From Paraburkholderia atlantica (GTDB lineage Bacteria > Pseudomonadota > Gammaproteobacteria > Burkholderiales > Burkholderiaceae), in the NCBI RefSeq assembly GCF_009362785.1, contig NZ_WHNQ01000007.1, forward strand, positions 186,001-250,000: 64,000 nt of DNA. The letters run 5' to 3'. Made by a program: the position numbers and the translations under genes. Of this stretch, positions 42,097 to 51,598 are shown piece after piece (position 1 is the stretch's first letter; the number at the start of each line of letters is the position of its first letter). Under the pieces are notes generated by a model. It had not been told where the DNA came from, did no database searches, and was given only the letters and a program-made list of their open reading frames with translations.

Positions 42097-42888
42097 TTAC
42101 TTCAGGCTGCCGGACAGGAACTGCTTCAGGCGCTCGCTGCGCGGCGCGCGCAACACCTCGGCCGGATTGCCCTCTTCCTCGGTGCGGCCCTGGTGCAGGA
42201 ACATCACATGGTTCGACACGTTGCGCGCAAAGCCCATTTCGTGCGTGACCACGATCATCGTGCGGCCTTCCTCGGCGAGCTTCTGCATCACCTTCAGCAC
42301 TTCACCGACGAGTTCGGGGTCGAGCGCCGAGGTCGGTTCGTCGAACAGCATCACGTCGGGATGCATCGCGAGAGCCCGCGCAATCGCCACGCGCTGCTGC
42401 TGGCCGCCCGACAGATGCGACGGGTATTGCTTCTCGAGACGCGGCGCGAGCCCGACCTTCTCCAGATATTCGCGCGCGCGGTCTTCGGCTTCCTTGCGCT
42501 TCAGACCGAGCACGTGAATCGGTGCCTCGATGATGTTCTCGATCACGTTCATGTGCGACCACAGATTGAAATGCTGGAACACCATCGCGAGCTTCGTGCG
42601 GATGCGCTGCAGCTGCTTGTGATCGGCGACTTCGAGATTGCCGGCGCGATCGGTCCTGGTCTTCACCGCCTCGCCATCGACGACGATCTGCCCGGCGTTC
42701 GGCCGTTCGAGAAAATTGATGCAACGCAGGAAGGTGCTCTTGCCCGAGCCGCTCGCGCCGATGATGCTGATCACGTCGCCCTTGTTCGCGTTCAGCGACA
42801 CGCCCTTGAGCACCTCGTTGTCGCCGTAGCGCTTGTGGATGTCCTGTACGGCGAGCTTGCAAGCTTCGGTTTGAGTGGTATGGAGCAA
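42097..42888 (-). CDS. hisP: Basic amino acid ABC transporter ATP-binding protein
   Basis: A 263-residue ATPase of the HisP/ArtP type that powers arginine/lysine/histidine import. Walker A is GASGSGKS, the Q-loop VFQHFNLW, signature LSGGQQQR, Walker B MLFDEP and the switch histidine VTHEM. A TTG at 42888 with GGGAGAG before it is the likely start; no in-frame ATG fits. It follows the two permease genes and precedes argR by 27 bases. Confidence 0.94.
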   Translation of the reverse strand: MLHTTQTEACKLAVQDIHKRYGDNEVLKGVSLNANKGDVISIIGASGSGKSTFLRCINFLERPNAGQIVVDGEAVKTRTDRAGNLEVADHKQLQRIRTKLAMVFQHFNLWSHMNVIENIIEAPIHVLGLKRKEAEDRAREYLEKVGLAPRLEKQYPSHLSGGQQQRVAIARALAMHPDVMLFDEPTSALDPELVGEVLKVMQKLAEEGRTMIVVTHEMGFARNVSNHVMFLHQGRTEEEGNPAEVLRAPRSERLKQFLSGSLK

Positions 42889-42976
42889 GATGCTCTCCCT
42901 GTGAAGATACGGATCGGTCTGGTGCGGACGCCGCCGTGCGCAAGCGCGCGGCGCCCACCGCAATGTCAACGCGCGC

Positions 42977-43690
42977 TCAATGCGTGCGCACCGCGAGATG
43001 CGCGAGCCAGCGACGCTCGGCGCGCCGGAACAACGCAACCAGCGCAAACGACACCACGAGGTAAATTAACGCCGCGAGCCCGAACGCGTTGAACGACTGG
43101 TAGGTCGCCGAGTTCACATCGCGCGCGACCTTCAGGATGTCGGGCACCGTGGCCGTGAACGCGACCGTGGTCGCGTGCAGCATCAGGATCACTTCGTTAC
43201 TGTACAACGGCAACGCGCGACGCAGCGCGGACGGTATCACAATGCGCCGGTACATCGTGAACCAGCTCATGCCGTAGGCACGCGCCGCCTCGACTTCGCC
43301 ATGCGAGGTCGAGCGGATCGCGCCCGCGAAAATCTCCGTCGTGTACGCGCAGGTGTTCAACGCGAACGCGAGGATCGCGCAGTGAAAGCCGCTGCGAAAG
43401 AACGCGTCGAGCAAACTGTGCGAACGCACGAACGCGAGACTGTACACGCCGGTGTAGATCAACAGCAGCTGCACGTAGAGCGGCGTGCCGCGAAACACGT
43501 AGGTGTACAGACGTACCGGCGTCGACAGCCAGCGCTTCTTCGACACGCGCGCGACCGCGAGCGGCACCGCGCACACGAAGCCGATCGCAATCGACGCGAC
43601 CAGCAGCCACAGCGTGACCGCGAGACCCGACAGGCGCTGCCCGTCCCAGAACAGATACGCCTTCCAGAATTGATTGAGGATATCGATCAT
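42977..43690 (-). CDS. hisM: Basic amino acid ABC transporter permease (HisM)
   Basis: A 237-residue inner-membrane permease with about five helices. The coupling-helix motif [26 protein letters not shown] contacts HisP. ATG 43690 is the natural N-terminus ([15 protein letters not shown]); the same frame runs further upstream by chance, inside the hisQ gene. It starts 5 bases after hisQ ends and pairs with HisQ to form the translocation channel. Confidence 0.93.
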   Translation of the reverse strand: MIDILNQFWKAYLFWDGQRLSGLAVTLWLLVASIAIGFVCAVPLAVARVSKKRWLSTPVRLYTYVFRGTPLYVQLLLIYTGVYSLAFVRSHSLLDAFFRSGFHCAILAFALNTCAYTTEIFAGAIRSTSHGEVEAARAYGMSWFTMYRRIVIPSALRRALPLYSNEVILMLHATTVAFTATVPDILKVARDVNSATYQSFNAFGLAALIYLVVSFALVALFRRAERRWLAHLAVRTH

Positions 43691-43695
43691 GACGC

Positions 43696-44397
43696 TCAGA
43701 GCTCCGCGTGTCGCACGCCGATCGAATAGCGGCGGTTCAGCCAGATCAGCGCGACGTTCGAGACGGTGGTGATCGCCAGATAGATCAGCGCAGCGACCAT
43801 GATGAAGAAGAACATGTTGAAGGTGCTCTTGCCCGCGTCCTGCGCGGCTTTGACGACGTCGGCGAGACCGATGATCGACACGAGCGCGGTGGCCTTCACG
43901 AGCACCTGCCAGTTGTTGCCGATGCCGGGCAGCGCGAAGCGCATCATCTGCGGAAACAGGATGCGGGTGAAGACGCGCACGCCGCTCATGCCGTACGCGC
44001 TGCCCGCTTCGAGCTGGCCGCGCGGCACCGCCAGAAAGGCGCCGCGGAAGGTTTCGGTGAAATACGCGCCGTAGATGAAGCCGAGCGTCAGCACGCCGGC
44101 CACGAAGGGATCGATGTCGAACTGCGGCAGATCGAGCGCGTCGGTCACATCGTTGACCGCGATCTGGATGCTGTAGAACAGCAGCAGCATCAGCACGAGG
44201 TCGGGCACCGAGCGGATCAGCGTCGTGTAGCCGGTCGCGACGGCCCGCAACGGCCGGTTGAACGAGAGTTTCGCCGCCGCGCCCGCGAGGCCGAGCAACA
44301 CAGCGGCCGCCAGCGACAGAACGGACAGCTCGATCGTCTGCAGCGTGCCGGCGAGCAGCACGGGACCAAAGCCGTATAGGAACACGCGTGTCTCCAT
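43696..44397 (-). CDS. hisQ: Basic amino acid ABC transporter permease (HisQ)
   Basis: A 233-residue permease, paralogue of HisM. It has five or so helices and the coupling motif QLEAGSAYGMSGVRVFTRILFPQMMR. ATG 44397 (METRVFLYG) fits the family start; no strong ribosome site is seen. It is the first gene of hisQ-hisM-hisP, followed by argR. The binding protein gene is not here but at 32503-33297. The 346 bases upstream would hold the promoter. Confidence 0.93.
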   Translation of the reverse strand: METRVFLYGFGPVLLAGTLQTIELSVLSLAAAVLLGLAGAAAKLSFNRPLRAVATGYTTLIRSVPDLVLMLLLFYSIQIAVNDVTDALDLPQFDIDPFVAGVLTLGFIYGAYFTETFRGAFLAVPRGQLEAGSAYGMSGVRVFTRILFPQMMRFALPGIGNNWQVLVKATALVSIIGLADVVKAAQDAGKSTFNMFFFIMVAALIYLAITTVSNVALIWLNRRYSIGVRHAEL

Positions 44398-44743
44398 CCA
44401 GGTTCGTTGAATTGGCGCGGATGGCGGCTGCTGCGTAGGCGGCTCGCTGCTCCGGCATGGCGCGGAGTCTCGCAAGCTGAAATCAATTTCTCAAATGGCG
44501 CGTGGGTGCCTTGCTGCGACGCAGCATGACGCTGCCCACGCGCACTGAGCGCTCGCAGCGCTTGGTATCACGAGGGTTATCGTTTTGTCAGGTGTGCGGC
44601 GCGCGCCTGGCCGCGCCGCGATTTCGCAAAGTTCGGGTCGCTTTTTCGATAGGCCGCGGCGACCGCGTTGGCAGGCGCCCTTCCGCCCGACGCGGGCCAG
44701 CCTGACTCATATATGAGTCGTAAAGGCGCTTTGTGAAGCACAT
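44398..44743. other. Divergent intergenic region with a 16-bp palindrome
   Basis: 346 bases with no credible gene. GACTCATATATGAGTC (44704-44719) is a perfect 16-bp palindrome just before a short HipA-like reading frame and could be an operator. The rest should include the hisQ promoter, which I cannot place. Confidence 0.4.
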
Positions 44744-44923
44744 ATGAATCACTCATTGGCGATCGCGCGCCAGCAGATCGAGGTCATCCTGGAGCACTGG
44801 GACGCGGTCTGCGCCGATGCGCAGTTGAGCGAGGTCGATCGCGAACTGATGTGGCGGCGCCAGTTCCTCAATCCCTTCGCGTTCGAAGGCGCCCCGGCCG
44901 AACTCGCGGTGCTGCTGCATTAG
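44744..44923 (+). pseudogene. HipA-like C-terminal fragment (59 residues)
   Basis: A short frame from ATG 44744 to TAG 44921-44923. The sequence HWDAVCADAQLSEVDRELMW and RQFLNPFAFEG resembles the extreme C-terminus of HipA-type toxin kinases. No upstream in-frame part of the kinase is present, so it is most likely the remnant of a lost hipBA locus; a small free-standing gene is less likely. A perfect palindrome lies 25 bases upstream, as might be expected of a HipB-type operator. The family call is from memory of the C-terminal motif and should be treated as tentative. Confidence 0.4.
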
Positions 44924-44960
44924 CGCGAGCGCGCCGGCTCCGACGCTGGACCGCTCGCGC

Positions 44961-45914
44961 TCAATCGAGCGCGAGCCGCGCGCGAATCGCCGGCAGCATG
45001 TGCTCGACCGCCGCGCGCCCCTCCTCGATGGCCGGCTCCGCGCGATGAAAATCGAAGATGCCCATGCCACCGAGACGCGGCTGGATCAGGATATCGGCCG
45101 GTTCGCCAGCGAGCCGGCTGCGCGTGATGCGCACCTGCATGATGTCGATGCTTTGCGCGATCGAGGCCAGCATCGACGGCACGTGCGCGCTCGGCTTCGG
45201 CGGCACGCGCACGTCGTCGGTGGCGCTCGCCTCGGCGGGCGCCAGCCAGCGCGGCCACGGCTTGCCGTTGCGGCGCAGCGCGACGGGCGGCGGCGCGGTG
45301 GGATCGAGCGCGGGCGTTTCAATGACCGGACCGCCGAAGTCGCGGCCGTTCAGGATGTCGTTGTTCAGATCGATCGCGATCACGCAGTCGGCGCGCATGC
45401 CGCGCGCGACCGACACTGGCACCGGGTTGCACAGCCCACCGTCGACGAGCCACACGCCGTTGTGCCAAACCGGCGTGAAGATGCCCGGAATCGCAATCGA
45501 CGCGCGCACCGAGTCGACCGTGCTGCCGTCCTGCAGCCAGATTTCGCGGCCCGTGTCGAGTTCGGTCGCGACTGCCGCGAACGGCATGTTCAATTGCGCG
45601 ATCGAGCGGCCGGCGAATTTGTCGGCGAATAGCTGGATCACCTTGCGCCCGCCGAGCAGGCCGCCCGAGATGCGCAGATCGAGCAGCCGCACCACCGTCT
45701 GCCACGTCAGACGCGACACCCACTCCTCGAGCCAGTCGAGATCGCCGTTCGCATAGACGGCGCCGACCAGCGCGCCGATCGACGTGCCGCACACGACGTC
45801 GGGCTTGATGCCCGCGTCCTGCAGCGCGCGAATCGCGCCGATATGCGCCCAGCCGCGCGCGGCGCCGCCCCCCAACACCAGCCCGATCCGGCTGTATCGA
45901 CGTCGACGTATCAT
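44961..45914 (-). CDS. Patatin-like phospholipase (RssA/NTE group)
   Basis: A 317-residue lipid hydrolase with a Ser-Asp dyad. The oxyanion GGGAARG (residues 15-21), nucleophile GTSIG (GTSIGALVGAVYA) and aspartate in DGGLCNPVPVSVA are present. The C-terminal part is Pro/Ala-rich and then basic. It is a stand-alone gene facing the HipA-like fragment. Patatin-like proteins cleave phospholipids or act in membrane homeostasis; the substrate is unknown. Confidence 0.92.
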   Translation of the reverse strand: MIRRRRYSRIGLVLGGGAARGWAHIGAIRALQDAGIKPDVVCGTSIGALVGAVYANGDLDWLEEWVSRLTWQTVVRLLDLRISGGLLGGRKVIQLFADKFAGRSIAQLNMPFAAVATELDTGREIWLQDGSTVDSVRASIAIPGIFTPVWHNGVWLVDGGLCNPVPVSVARGMRADCVIAIDLNNDILNGRDFGGPVIETPALDPTAPPPVALRRNGKPWPRWLAPAEASATDDVRVPPKPSAHVPSMLASIAQSIDIMQVRITRSRLAGEPADILIQPRLGGMGIFDFHRAEPAIEEGRAAVEHMLPAIRARLALD

Positions 45915-45973
45915 GCCTACCCCGCTCTTTCGGCCCGCTTATCCGGCCGTCTTCTAATCGACATTCTTCCCAC

Positions 45974-46525
45974 CTATCGCCCACGGATCACGTCCGAGCG
46001 TGACGTGGTGTACACCCTCTGGTTCCGGTCGAAGTGAACGTTGAAGATGCCTTCCTCGGTCACGCCGCCCTCGCGCCATTTCCAGCTCCACACGGTTTCC
46101 GGCTTCAGTGGAAACACCGCGACCTGTCCAGGCTTACCAAGCAATCGACGCACCTCGTCCTCGGTCATGCCGGAGCGGATCTTCGCGAAGTTGTCGGCCG
46201 TCAGCACCTGCGTGATCGCCTGCAGCTTGCCGTCGCGATCGATATCGACCATGTAGGTGTTGAGGCCTTGCGGGCCGCGCGGATACTCGAAGCGCTTCGA
46301 GCCGTCGGTGAAGGTGCGGGTGGTCTCGGGCTTGCCCATCTGCGCGAGGATTTGCGCTTCGGTCGTGACGCCCGGCGTCATGTTCTTGAGCAACAGCGCG
46401 TCCGGTTTGACGGCGTTGAAAAAGTCCTTGAGTTTTTGCACGGCTTGATCGCTCTGCTGTTGGTCGCAGCCGGTCAGCGCAACACACGCTATCAGCAGCG
46501 TGACGCCCAGCGGTTTGAGGCTCAC
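45974..46525 (-). CDS. SmpA/OmlA (BamE-like) lipoprotein
   Basis: A 183-residue lipoprotein. The signal peptide ends in the lipobox LTGC (lipidated C20). The mature part holds two SmpA/OmlA-type repeats: MTPGVTTEAQILAQMGKPETTRTF and IRSGMTEDEVRRLLGKPGQV, the second being the typical signature. It is longer than BamE itself (about 110 residues), so it is a related paralogue in the outer-membrane assembly or stress theme. It lies 59 bases upstream of the patatin gene on the same strand. Confidence 0.85.
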   Translation of the reverse strand: MSLKPLGVTLLIACVALTGCDQQQSDQAVQKLKDFFNAVKPDALLLKNMTPGVTTEAQILAQMGKPETTRTFTDGSKRFEYPRGPQGLNTYMVDIDRDGKLQAITQVLTADNFAKIRSGMTEDEVRRLLGKPGQVAVFPLKPETVWSWKWREGGVTEEGIFNVHFDRNQRVYTTSRSDVIRGR

Positions 46526-47031
46526 TTCGATTCCTGTCCGGATACGCGGGATCTGCGGTCGCTGCGCATGGCCGGTCTGTAGTGTGTACTACAAGGATAA
46601 CCGCGCACGGACAAAACCGCGAGCAACGCAGGCGCGACAAGTGCGGCTACGCACGCAACGTGTTGCGCGCAGCGCTAAAGATCGGCTGGGGAGTGGTTGA
46701 AATGGGTACGCCAGAAGCAAAAAGGCGACGCTGTGTGCAGCGTCGCCATGTCGGTCGATACGATCAACCGGAAGTGACGGCGGCTCATCGGCCGCCTTGC
46801 GCGAAGCACCGCGGACGACGCGCAGCGGCCTGCTCCGGACGAAGCGATGAGCAACCTTGGCTACTCACCTTGCGCCATCGCCGAATGACAAACCGCTGCC
46901 TTTTACGGCCGCCCTGGTCCCTCGATAAGCCTTCCAGATGCCGATAATCTAAACGCATCGGAGGCTTTCGACGAGAGCGCGTTTACACCGAATCGGCAGA
47001 AGATTCGCGCGGCCGCCGGATGGCCGGCCTG
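46526..47031. other. Intergenic region with an unpaired minus-strand terminator
   Basis: 506 bases. The minus-strand terminator at 46719-46747 lies 285 bases behind the rhodanese gene. A 57-codon minus-strand frame (ATG 46958 to TGA 46785) is basic and has no ribosome site or recognisable family; I do not call it. The left 190 bases show nothing more. Confidence 0.4.
46719..46747 (-). terminator. Intrinsic terminator, minus strand
   Basis: GGCGACGCTG-TGTG-CAGCGTCGCC with five A at the left, read as a U-tract on the minus strand. A perfect 10-bp stem. It could end the rhodanese transcript or a separate short RNA. Confidence 0.75.
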
Positions 47032-48633
47032 TCAAATCACCCGAAAGCCGTGCGTGCCGTCACGCGCCAGTTGCGCGACGAGCCCATGCTCCCACTCCAG
47101 ATGCGCGCTCATCGCTTCGCGCGCGTTCTCAGTGCCCTCATACGGCCGCTGATAACGATCGATGCGCGGCGACGCCATCCGCGCGCCGCCCGACTCCACC
47201 GGCAAGCCCGCGTCGATCCACGCGCGCGTGCCGCCGCGCAGCACCTGCACCGGCCGCTCGGTCGCCGCCGCGAGCTCCGGCGCGACGAAGCGCGCGAGCA
47301 CGTCGCTGCCGCACGTCACCACATAGCGCTTCGCATCGGGCAGCGTGCGCAGCGCGTCGGCAAGCTGGCTGCGGATCACGAACCAGGCGCCCGGAATGTG
47401 CCGCTTCAGATAATTCGTGCTGCTCGCGAAGTCGAGCACGACGGTTCCCGGCGACTGCAACAGCGCGGCGAGCTCGGCCGGCTCGATCTCGTCGACGTCG
47501 GGCGGCGTCACCGCGTTGCGCACGAGCGGCGCCACGCCCTTTTCGGCGAAATCGCCCGCCGTCAGGCCATCGACCACGAACACCTCGACGTTCATCTGCG
47601 CGAGCCACGATGCGGTCATGTTCGCGCGCACGCCGTCGTTGTCCGCGAGGATCACGCGCGCGCCGCGCACCGTCACGAACAGGTCGGTTTCCTGCACGAG
47701 CTGACCGCCCGGCGCGCTGCGAAAGCCGGGCACGTGGCCTGCCTCGTATTCCTCGGGCGTGCGCACGTCGAAGCGATACACGGTGCGCACCGCCTCGTCG
47801 GCCCAGCGGCGCGCTTCGTCCCGCGAGGTGCGGCGCACGCGCGCCCGGTCGGCAAGCACGCGCGCGCCGTCGGCCGCGGCGAGACGGGATACGTCGTCGA
47901 CCGCGCCTTCGACGCGCCGCGTGCTGCCATGCGCGAGCGGCTGACCGGCGAGCGTCCAGCCCATCGTGCCGTTGCGCAGCGCGGCCACCGGATTGGGCAC
48001 GCCCGCATTGATCAGCGACTGCGCGCCGATGATGCTGCGCGTGCGTCCCGCGCAATTGACGATGATGCGCGTGGCCGGGTCCGGCGCGAGCTGTCGCGCG
48101 CGCAGCACCAGCTCCGCGCCCGGCACGCTGATGCTGCCGGGAATGTTCATGGTCTGAAACTCGTCGAAGCGGCGCGCGTCGAGCACCACGACATCGGCCT
48201 CGCGATCGAGCAGCGCCTGCACCTGCTGCGCGGACAGCGACGGCGTATGACGCACGCTTTCGACCAGTTCGCCGAACGCCTTGCTCGGCACGTTGACATC
48301 CTTGAACAACTCGCCGCCCGCTTCGCGCCAGCCTTGCAGACCGCCTTCGAGCAATGCGACGTTGCTATAGCCGAGCTCGTCGAGGCGTTCGGCCGCGCGC
48401 CTCGCGAGGCCTTCGCCGGCATCGAACACGACGATCGGCACGGCGAGGCGCGGCAGCCGCAGCGGCGCATCGAGTTCGAGCCGCGACAGCGGCAGATTGG
48501 CGGCGAACAAAGGATGACTGCGCGCGTGCGGATCTTCCTCACGCACGTCGATAAGCGCGATCTCCTCGCGGTCGAGCAATGCGTGGCACACGTCTTGGAA
48601 TGACCGGGTACGAAACTCTTTGACGACATTCAT
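47032..48633 (-). CDS. Protein with four tandem rhodanese domains
   Basis: A 533-residue cytoplasmic sulfurtransferase-like protein. Four rhodanese domains can be counted (about 10-110, 130-235, 275-370, 385-480). Domain 2 keeps the active cysteine in VNCAGRTRS (C194) and domain 4 has C441 in VTCGSDVLA. Domains 1 and 3 have aspartate there (VVFDAGEG, LADNDGVRA), so active and inactive domains alternate. Most known proteins carry one or two domains. The ATG at 48633 is preceded by AAGGAG. It is a single gene next to an LLM flavin oxidoreductase on the other strand, so sulfur metabolism is likely. Confidence 0.9.
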   Translation of the reverse strand: MNVVKEFRTRSFQDVCHALLDREEIALIDVREEDPHARSHPLFAANLPLSRLELDAPLRLPRLAVPIVVFDAGEGLARRAAERLDELGYSNVALLEGGLQGWREAGGELFKDVNVPSKAFGELVESVRHTPSLSAQQVQALLDREADVVVLDARRFDEFQTMNIPGSISVPGAELVLRARQLAPDPATRIIVNCAGRTRSIIGAQSLINAGVPNPVAALRNGTMGWTLAGQPLAHGSTRRVEGAVDDVSRLAAADGARVLADRARVRRTSRDEARRWADEAVRTVYRFDVRTPEEYEAGHVPGFRSAPGGQLVQETDLFVTVRGARVILADNDGVRANMTASWLAQMNVEVFVVDGLTAGDFAEKGVAPLVRNAVTPPDVDEIEPAELAALLQSPGTVVLDFASSTNYLKRHIPGAWFVIRSQLADALRTLPDAKRYVVTCGSDVLARFVAPELAAATERPVQVLRGGTRAWIDAGLPVESGGARMASPRIDRYQRPYEGTENAREAMSAHLEWEHGLVAQLARDGTHGFRVI

Positions 48634-48966
48634 GGGATCGGGAACTCCTTCGCTACATTCCAGATTTCGGGCAACGGGTCGCGTCACCGTACCGAATACT
48701 TAAACCGTACTCTCGAATTCCGATCGGCGCACGGTCAGTCATGGGATTGCTTATTCGAGCGAACTGCGATTGCGAAGCACCGCCGCGCGAACACGCTACG
48801 CAAGCGCAATTTCCGCGCCACGCGTCGCCCCTCGTCGCGGCTCGGCGCGCCTCACCGATGCTGGCGACCCTTCGGCCATCAGGGGCATCGCCGCGCCGCC
48901 AGCAGAAAAGCCGCCGCTTTGCCACAATGCCCCATCGCGCGAAAGCGCCATCGCAATCAATAGACA
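48634..48966. other. Divergent intergenic region, rhodanese to LLM oxidoreductase
   Basis: 333 bases in which I see no gene, repeat or clear promoter motif. It separates two divergent genes and must hold both promoters. Confidence 0.4.
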
Positions 48967-49962
48967 ATGATCCCTTTCTCGGTTCTCGATCTTTCGCCGG
49001 TCACCGCGGGTGCCACGCCCGCTGACGCGTTCAGGAACACACTGTCACTCGCGCAACACGCCGAAAAGCTGAACTACAAGCGTTACTGGCTCGCCGAGCA
49101 TCACAACATGACCGGCATCGCGAGCGCGGCGACCTCGGTCGTGATCGGCTACGTGGCCGGCGGCACGAAGACGATTCGTGTCGGCTCCGGCGGCATCATG
49201 CTGCCGAACCATGCGCCGCTCGTGATCGCCGAACAGTTCGGCACGCTCGCGTCGCTGTATCCGGGGCGGATCGATCTCGGCCTCGGCCGCGCGCCCGGCA
49301 CCGATCAGACCACGGCCCGCGCGCTGCGCCGCGATCTGCAAGCAAGCGCCGAAACCTTCCCCGACGATGTCGTCGAATTGCAACGCTACTTCGCCGAACC
49401 GGTCGCCGGCCAGCGCATTCGCGCGGTGCCGGGCGCAGGCCTCAATGTGCCGCTGTGGCTGCTCGGCTCGTCGCTGTACAGCGCGCAACTGGCCGCGGCG
49501 CTCGGGTTGCCGTTCGCGTTCGCGTCGCACTTCGCGCCCGATTACATGATGAGCGCGCTACAGGTGTATCGCTCGCAGTTCCGGCCGTCCGCGACGCTGG
49601 CGAAACCGTATGCAATGGTCGGCGTCAATCTGTTCGCCGCGGACACCAACGAGGAGGCCGCGCGCCTGTTCACGTCGCTGCAGCAACAGTTCATTAATCT
49701 GCGGCGCGGCACGCCGGGGCAATTGCAGCCACCGGTCGAGCGGCTCGACGCATCGGAGATGGAGCTGAACAACGTCGCGCGTGCGCTCGCATGCACGGTG
49801 CTCGGCGATCGCGACGCAATCCGCGAAGGTCTGCAATCGATCATCGAGCAGACCGGCGCGAACGAGCTGATGCTGACCGCGCAGATTTACGATCACGAAG
49901 CGCGGCTGCGCTCGTTCGAGATCGGCGCCGAGGTGCGCGACGAATTAATGGCGGTCAAATAA
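48967..49962 (+). CDS. LLM-class (luciferase-like) flavin-dependent oxidoreductase
   Basis: A 331-residue enzyme with the bacterial luciferase-like TIM barrel, which uses reduced FMN or F420-like flavin. Conserved parts are [40 protein letters not shown] and [17 protein letters not shown], with the end FELGAEVRDE-type tail ([12 protein letters not shown]). It resembles the YhbW group of unknown substrate. It is followed by a terminator and convergent with the SDR gene. Confidence 0.92.
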   Translation: MIPFSVLDLSPVTAGATPADAFRNTLSLAQHAEKLNYKRYWLAEHHNMTGIASAATSVVIGYVAGGTKTIRVGSGGIMLPNHAPLVIAEQFGTLASLYPGRIDLGLGRAPGTDQTTARALRRDLQASAETFPDDVVELQRYFAEPVAGQRIRAVPGAGLNVPLWLLGSSLYSAQLAAALGLPFAFASHFAPDYMMSALQVYRSQFRPSATLAKPYAMVGVNLFAADTNEEAARLFTSLQQQFINLRRGTPGQLQPPVERLDASEMELNNVARALACTVLGDRDAIREGLQSIIEQTGANELMLTAQIYDHEARLRSFEIGAEVRDELMAVK

Positions 49963-50000
49963 GCGATTCGCGAACCGATCGGCCGACACGGCCTCGCACG

Positions 50001-50037
50001 AAAAAAGGGCGGCTCATGGCGAGCCGCCCTTGTCTTT
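50001..50037. terminator. Bidirectional terminator between LLM and SDR genes
   Basis: AAGGGCGGCTC (50005-50015) and GAGCCGCCCTT (50021-50031), an 11-bp stem with a five-base loop. It is followed by GTCTTTT on the plus strand and by a T-run on the minus strand. Fits the convergent gene arrangement. Confidence 0.85.
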
Positions 50038-50089
50038 TGCACCGAGTTGGACCGGCCGCATGAAAAACCGGCTCCATGCCGGCGTTGCG

Positions 50090-50881
50090 CTAGAAGGCGC
50101 TCTTTACAACGCCCCCGTCGGCCCGCAACGCAGCTCCCGTGGTGGCCGACGAAAGCGGACTGGCGATATAGGCCACCAGCGACGCGACTTCCTGCGGCGA
50201 ACCGAATCGCTTGATCAGCGAAGTGGGACGGACCTTCTCGAAAAACTCTTTTTCGAACGCTTCGAATGATTTGCCATCGGCCTTGGCAAGGGACTCCACG
50301 AATTCACCCACTCCGCGCGATTTCGTCGGCCCCGGCAGCACGCTATTGACTGTAATGCCCGTACCGGCGACGGCTTCGGCGAGCCCGCGCGCGACCGCCA
50401 GCTGCGCGGTTTTCGTCATCCCATAGTGGATCATTTCGGCTGGGATCTGCACGCCGCTTTCGCTCGAGATGAAAATGATGCGCCCCCAGTTGGCCTGCCT
50501 CATCGCAGGCAAGTACAGGCGGGCGAGCCGTACCCCGCTCAAGACGTTGACGTCGAAGAACCGCAGCCAGTCCGCGTCGGGGATCTCTTCAAACGGCTTG
50601 GGCTCGAAGATGCCCAGGTTGTTGACCAGAATTTCGACGCCCGGATAGCGTCGCGCGAGTTCTTCTGCCGAAGCGGCGGTACTGAGATCGCCGGCGAACC
50701 CCTGCACGTCGCCGCCCGTCTGCGCTTTCAGCTGCGCGACCACGTCATCCACGGATGACTGCGAGCGGCCGTTCACGATTACGCGGGCGCCTTCCTGCGC
50801 CAACGTGCTGGCGATAGCGAGACCGATGCCGGCTGTGCTGCCGCTCACCAGTGCGAGTTTGCCTGTCAGATTCAGGTCCAT
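50090..50881 (-). CDS. SDR-family oxidoreductase
   Basis: A 263-residue classical short-chain dehydrogenase. The NAD(P) motif is SGSTAGIGLAIA (14-25), NNLG follows at about 92-95, then the catalytic Ser-Tyr-Lys in ISSESGVQIP and YGMTK. An Arg in GRSQSS after the second strand suggests NADPH preference. The substrate is unknown. It lies behind no operon partner and is convergent with the LLM oxidoreductase. Confidence 0.92.
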   Translation of the reverse strand: MDLNLTGKLALVSGSTAGIGLAIASTLAQEGARVIVNGRSQSSVDDVVAQLKAQTGGDVQGFAGDLSTAASAEELARRYPGVEILVNNLGIFEPKPFEEIPDADWLRFFDVNVLSGVRLARLYLPAMRQANWGRIIFISSESGVQIPAEMIHYGMTKTAQLAVARGLAEAVAGTGITVNSVLPGPTKSRGVGEFVESLAKADGKSFEAFEKEFFEKVRPTSLIKRFGSPQEVASLVAYIASPLSSATTGAALRADGGVVKSAF

Positions 50882-51261
50882 GGGTGTTTTCCTTTCAATG
50901 GATGAATTAAGAATCGCGACGTCGGGTACAGTTGCTTTCGAACAGCAAAAAGACTAGATGATCTGGCGGCGATGGCCGGGAGCAGCAAAACGTGTATGTG
51001 CGGGAACGCACATGAGTGACAGACGCACAGCGAAGCAGGCAGATCTGAAGTACGTGAAGGAGCAGGAAAACGAGGCCATGTCAGCGATTTTCCGACTTCG
51101 TTTGGCTGAGTGATGGTCGCGCCCGAACTCGCATCATCGCGATTCGCCTTGGGACACGCTCTGCGCGGGTCACGCCCGGATGGCATGACATATGCCTACT
51201 GTGCTTTAAGCAGCCGGCCGCTTGTATGTTTCTACAACCCTCTTGTTCAAGGAGACACCCC
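50882..51261. other. Divergent intergenic region, SDR to leader peptide gene
   Basis: 380 bases without a credible gene. The region should hold the promoters of the SDR gene and of the small leader-peptide gene; an AAGGAG ribosome site (51249-51254) precedes the latter. I see no operator symmetry. Confidence 0.4.
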
Positions 51262-51462
51262 ATGAACACACTGACCATCGACGACATCCAGAACTGTGCG
51301 GAACTTGATCGCGAGGAGATGACCAACATTCAGGGTGGCCGGATGAAGCTACCCGGCCAGCACGTCGGCTCGATCCTCACGACCGCCGATGGCGACCCTG
51401 TCGCCGTCTATGTCGACGGCGTGCTGCAAAACTCCGTTACCGACGGCTTCTACCACGGCTAA
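51262..51462 (+). CDS. Small double-glycine-leader peptide (possible RiPP/bacteriocin-like precursor)
   Basis: A 66-residue protein. Residues 1-26 form an acidic leader, LTIDDIQNCAELDREEM-TNIQGG, whose ELxxxEMxxIxGG pattern is that of double-glycine leaders cut by C39-peptidase ABC exporters. The 40-residue remainder begins RMKLPG and ends DGFYHG; it is Val/Gly/Asp-rich and has no cysteine. AAGGAG precedes the ATG at good spacing. No exporter or modifying enzyme is encoded within 10 kb on either side, so processing would rely on a distant transporter. Leader-like peptides of this kind occur widely in Burkholderiaceae, mostly uncharacterised. Confidence 0.7.
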   Translation: MNTLTIDDIQNCAELDREEMTNIQGGRMKLPGQHVGSILTTADGDPVAVYVDGVLQNSVTDGFYHG

Positions 51463-51598
51463 TAGAAAGGCGGCGCGCAGTCCTGCGCGCCCGATGCCAC
51501 AGGCGGGGCCAGCGCGTGCGCGACGGCTCCGTCCTGACGACGTCTTGATTCCTGCCGCGTCGGGTCGCGTGGTGTCGTAAGCAGTCATCGAGCGCTCG

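Noticed and set aside
42977..44458. A single 493-codon frame joining hisM with upstream sequence
   Set aside because: Only its C-terminal 237 residues are permease-like; the rest is an out-of-frame reading of hisQ. The two genes are separate.
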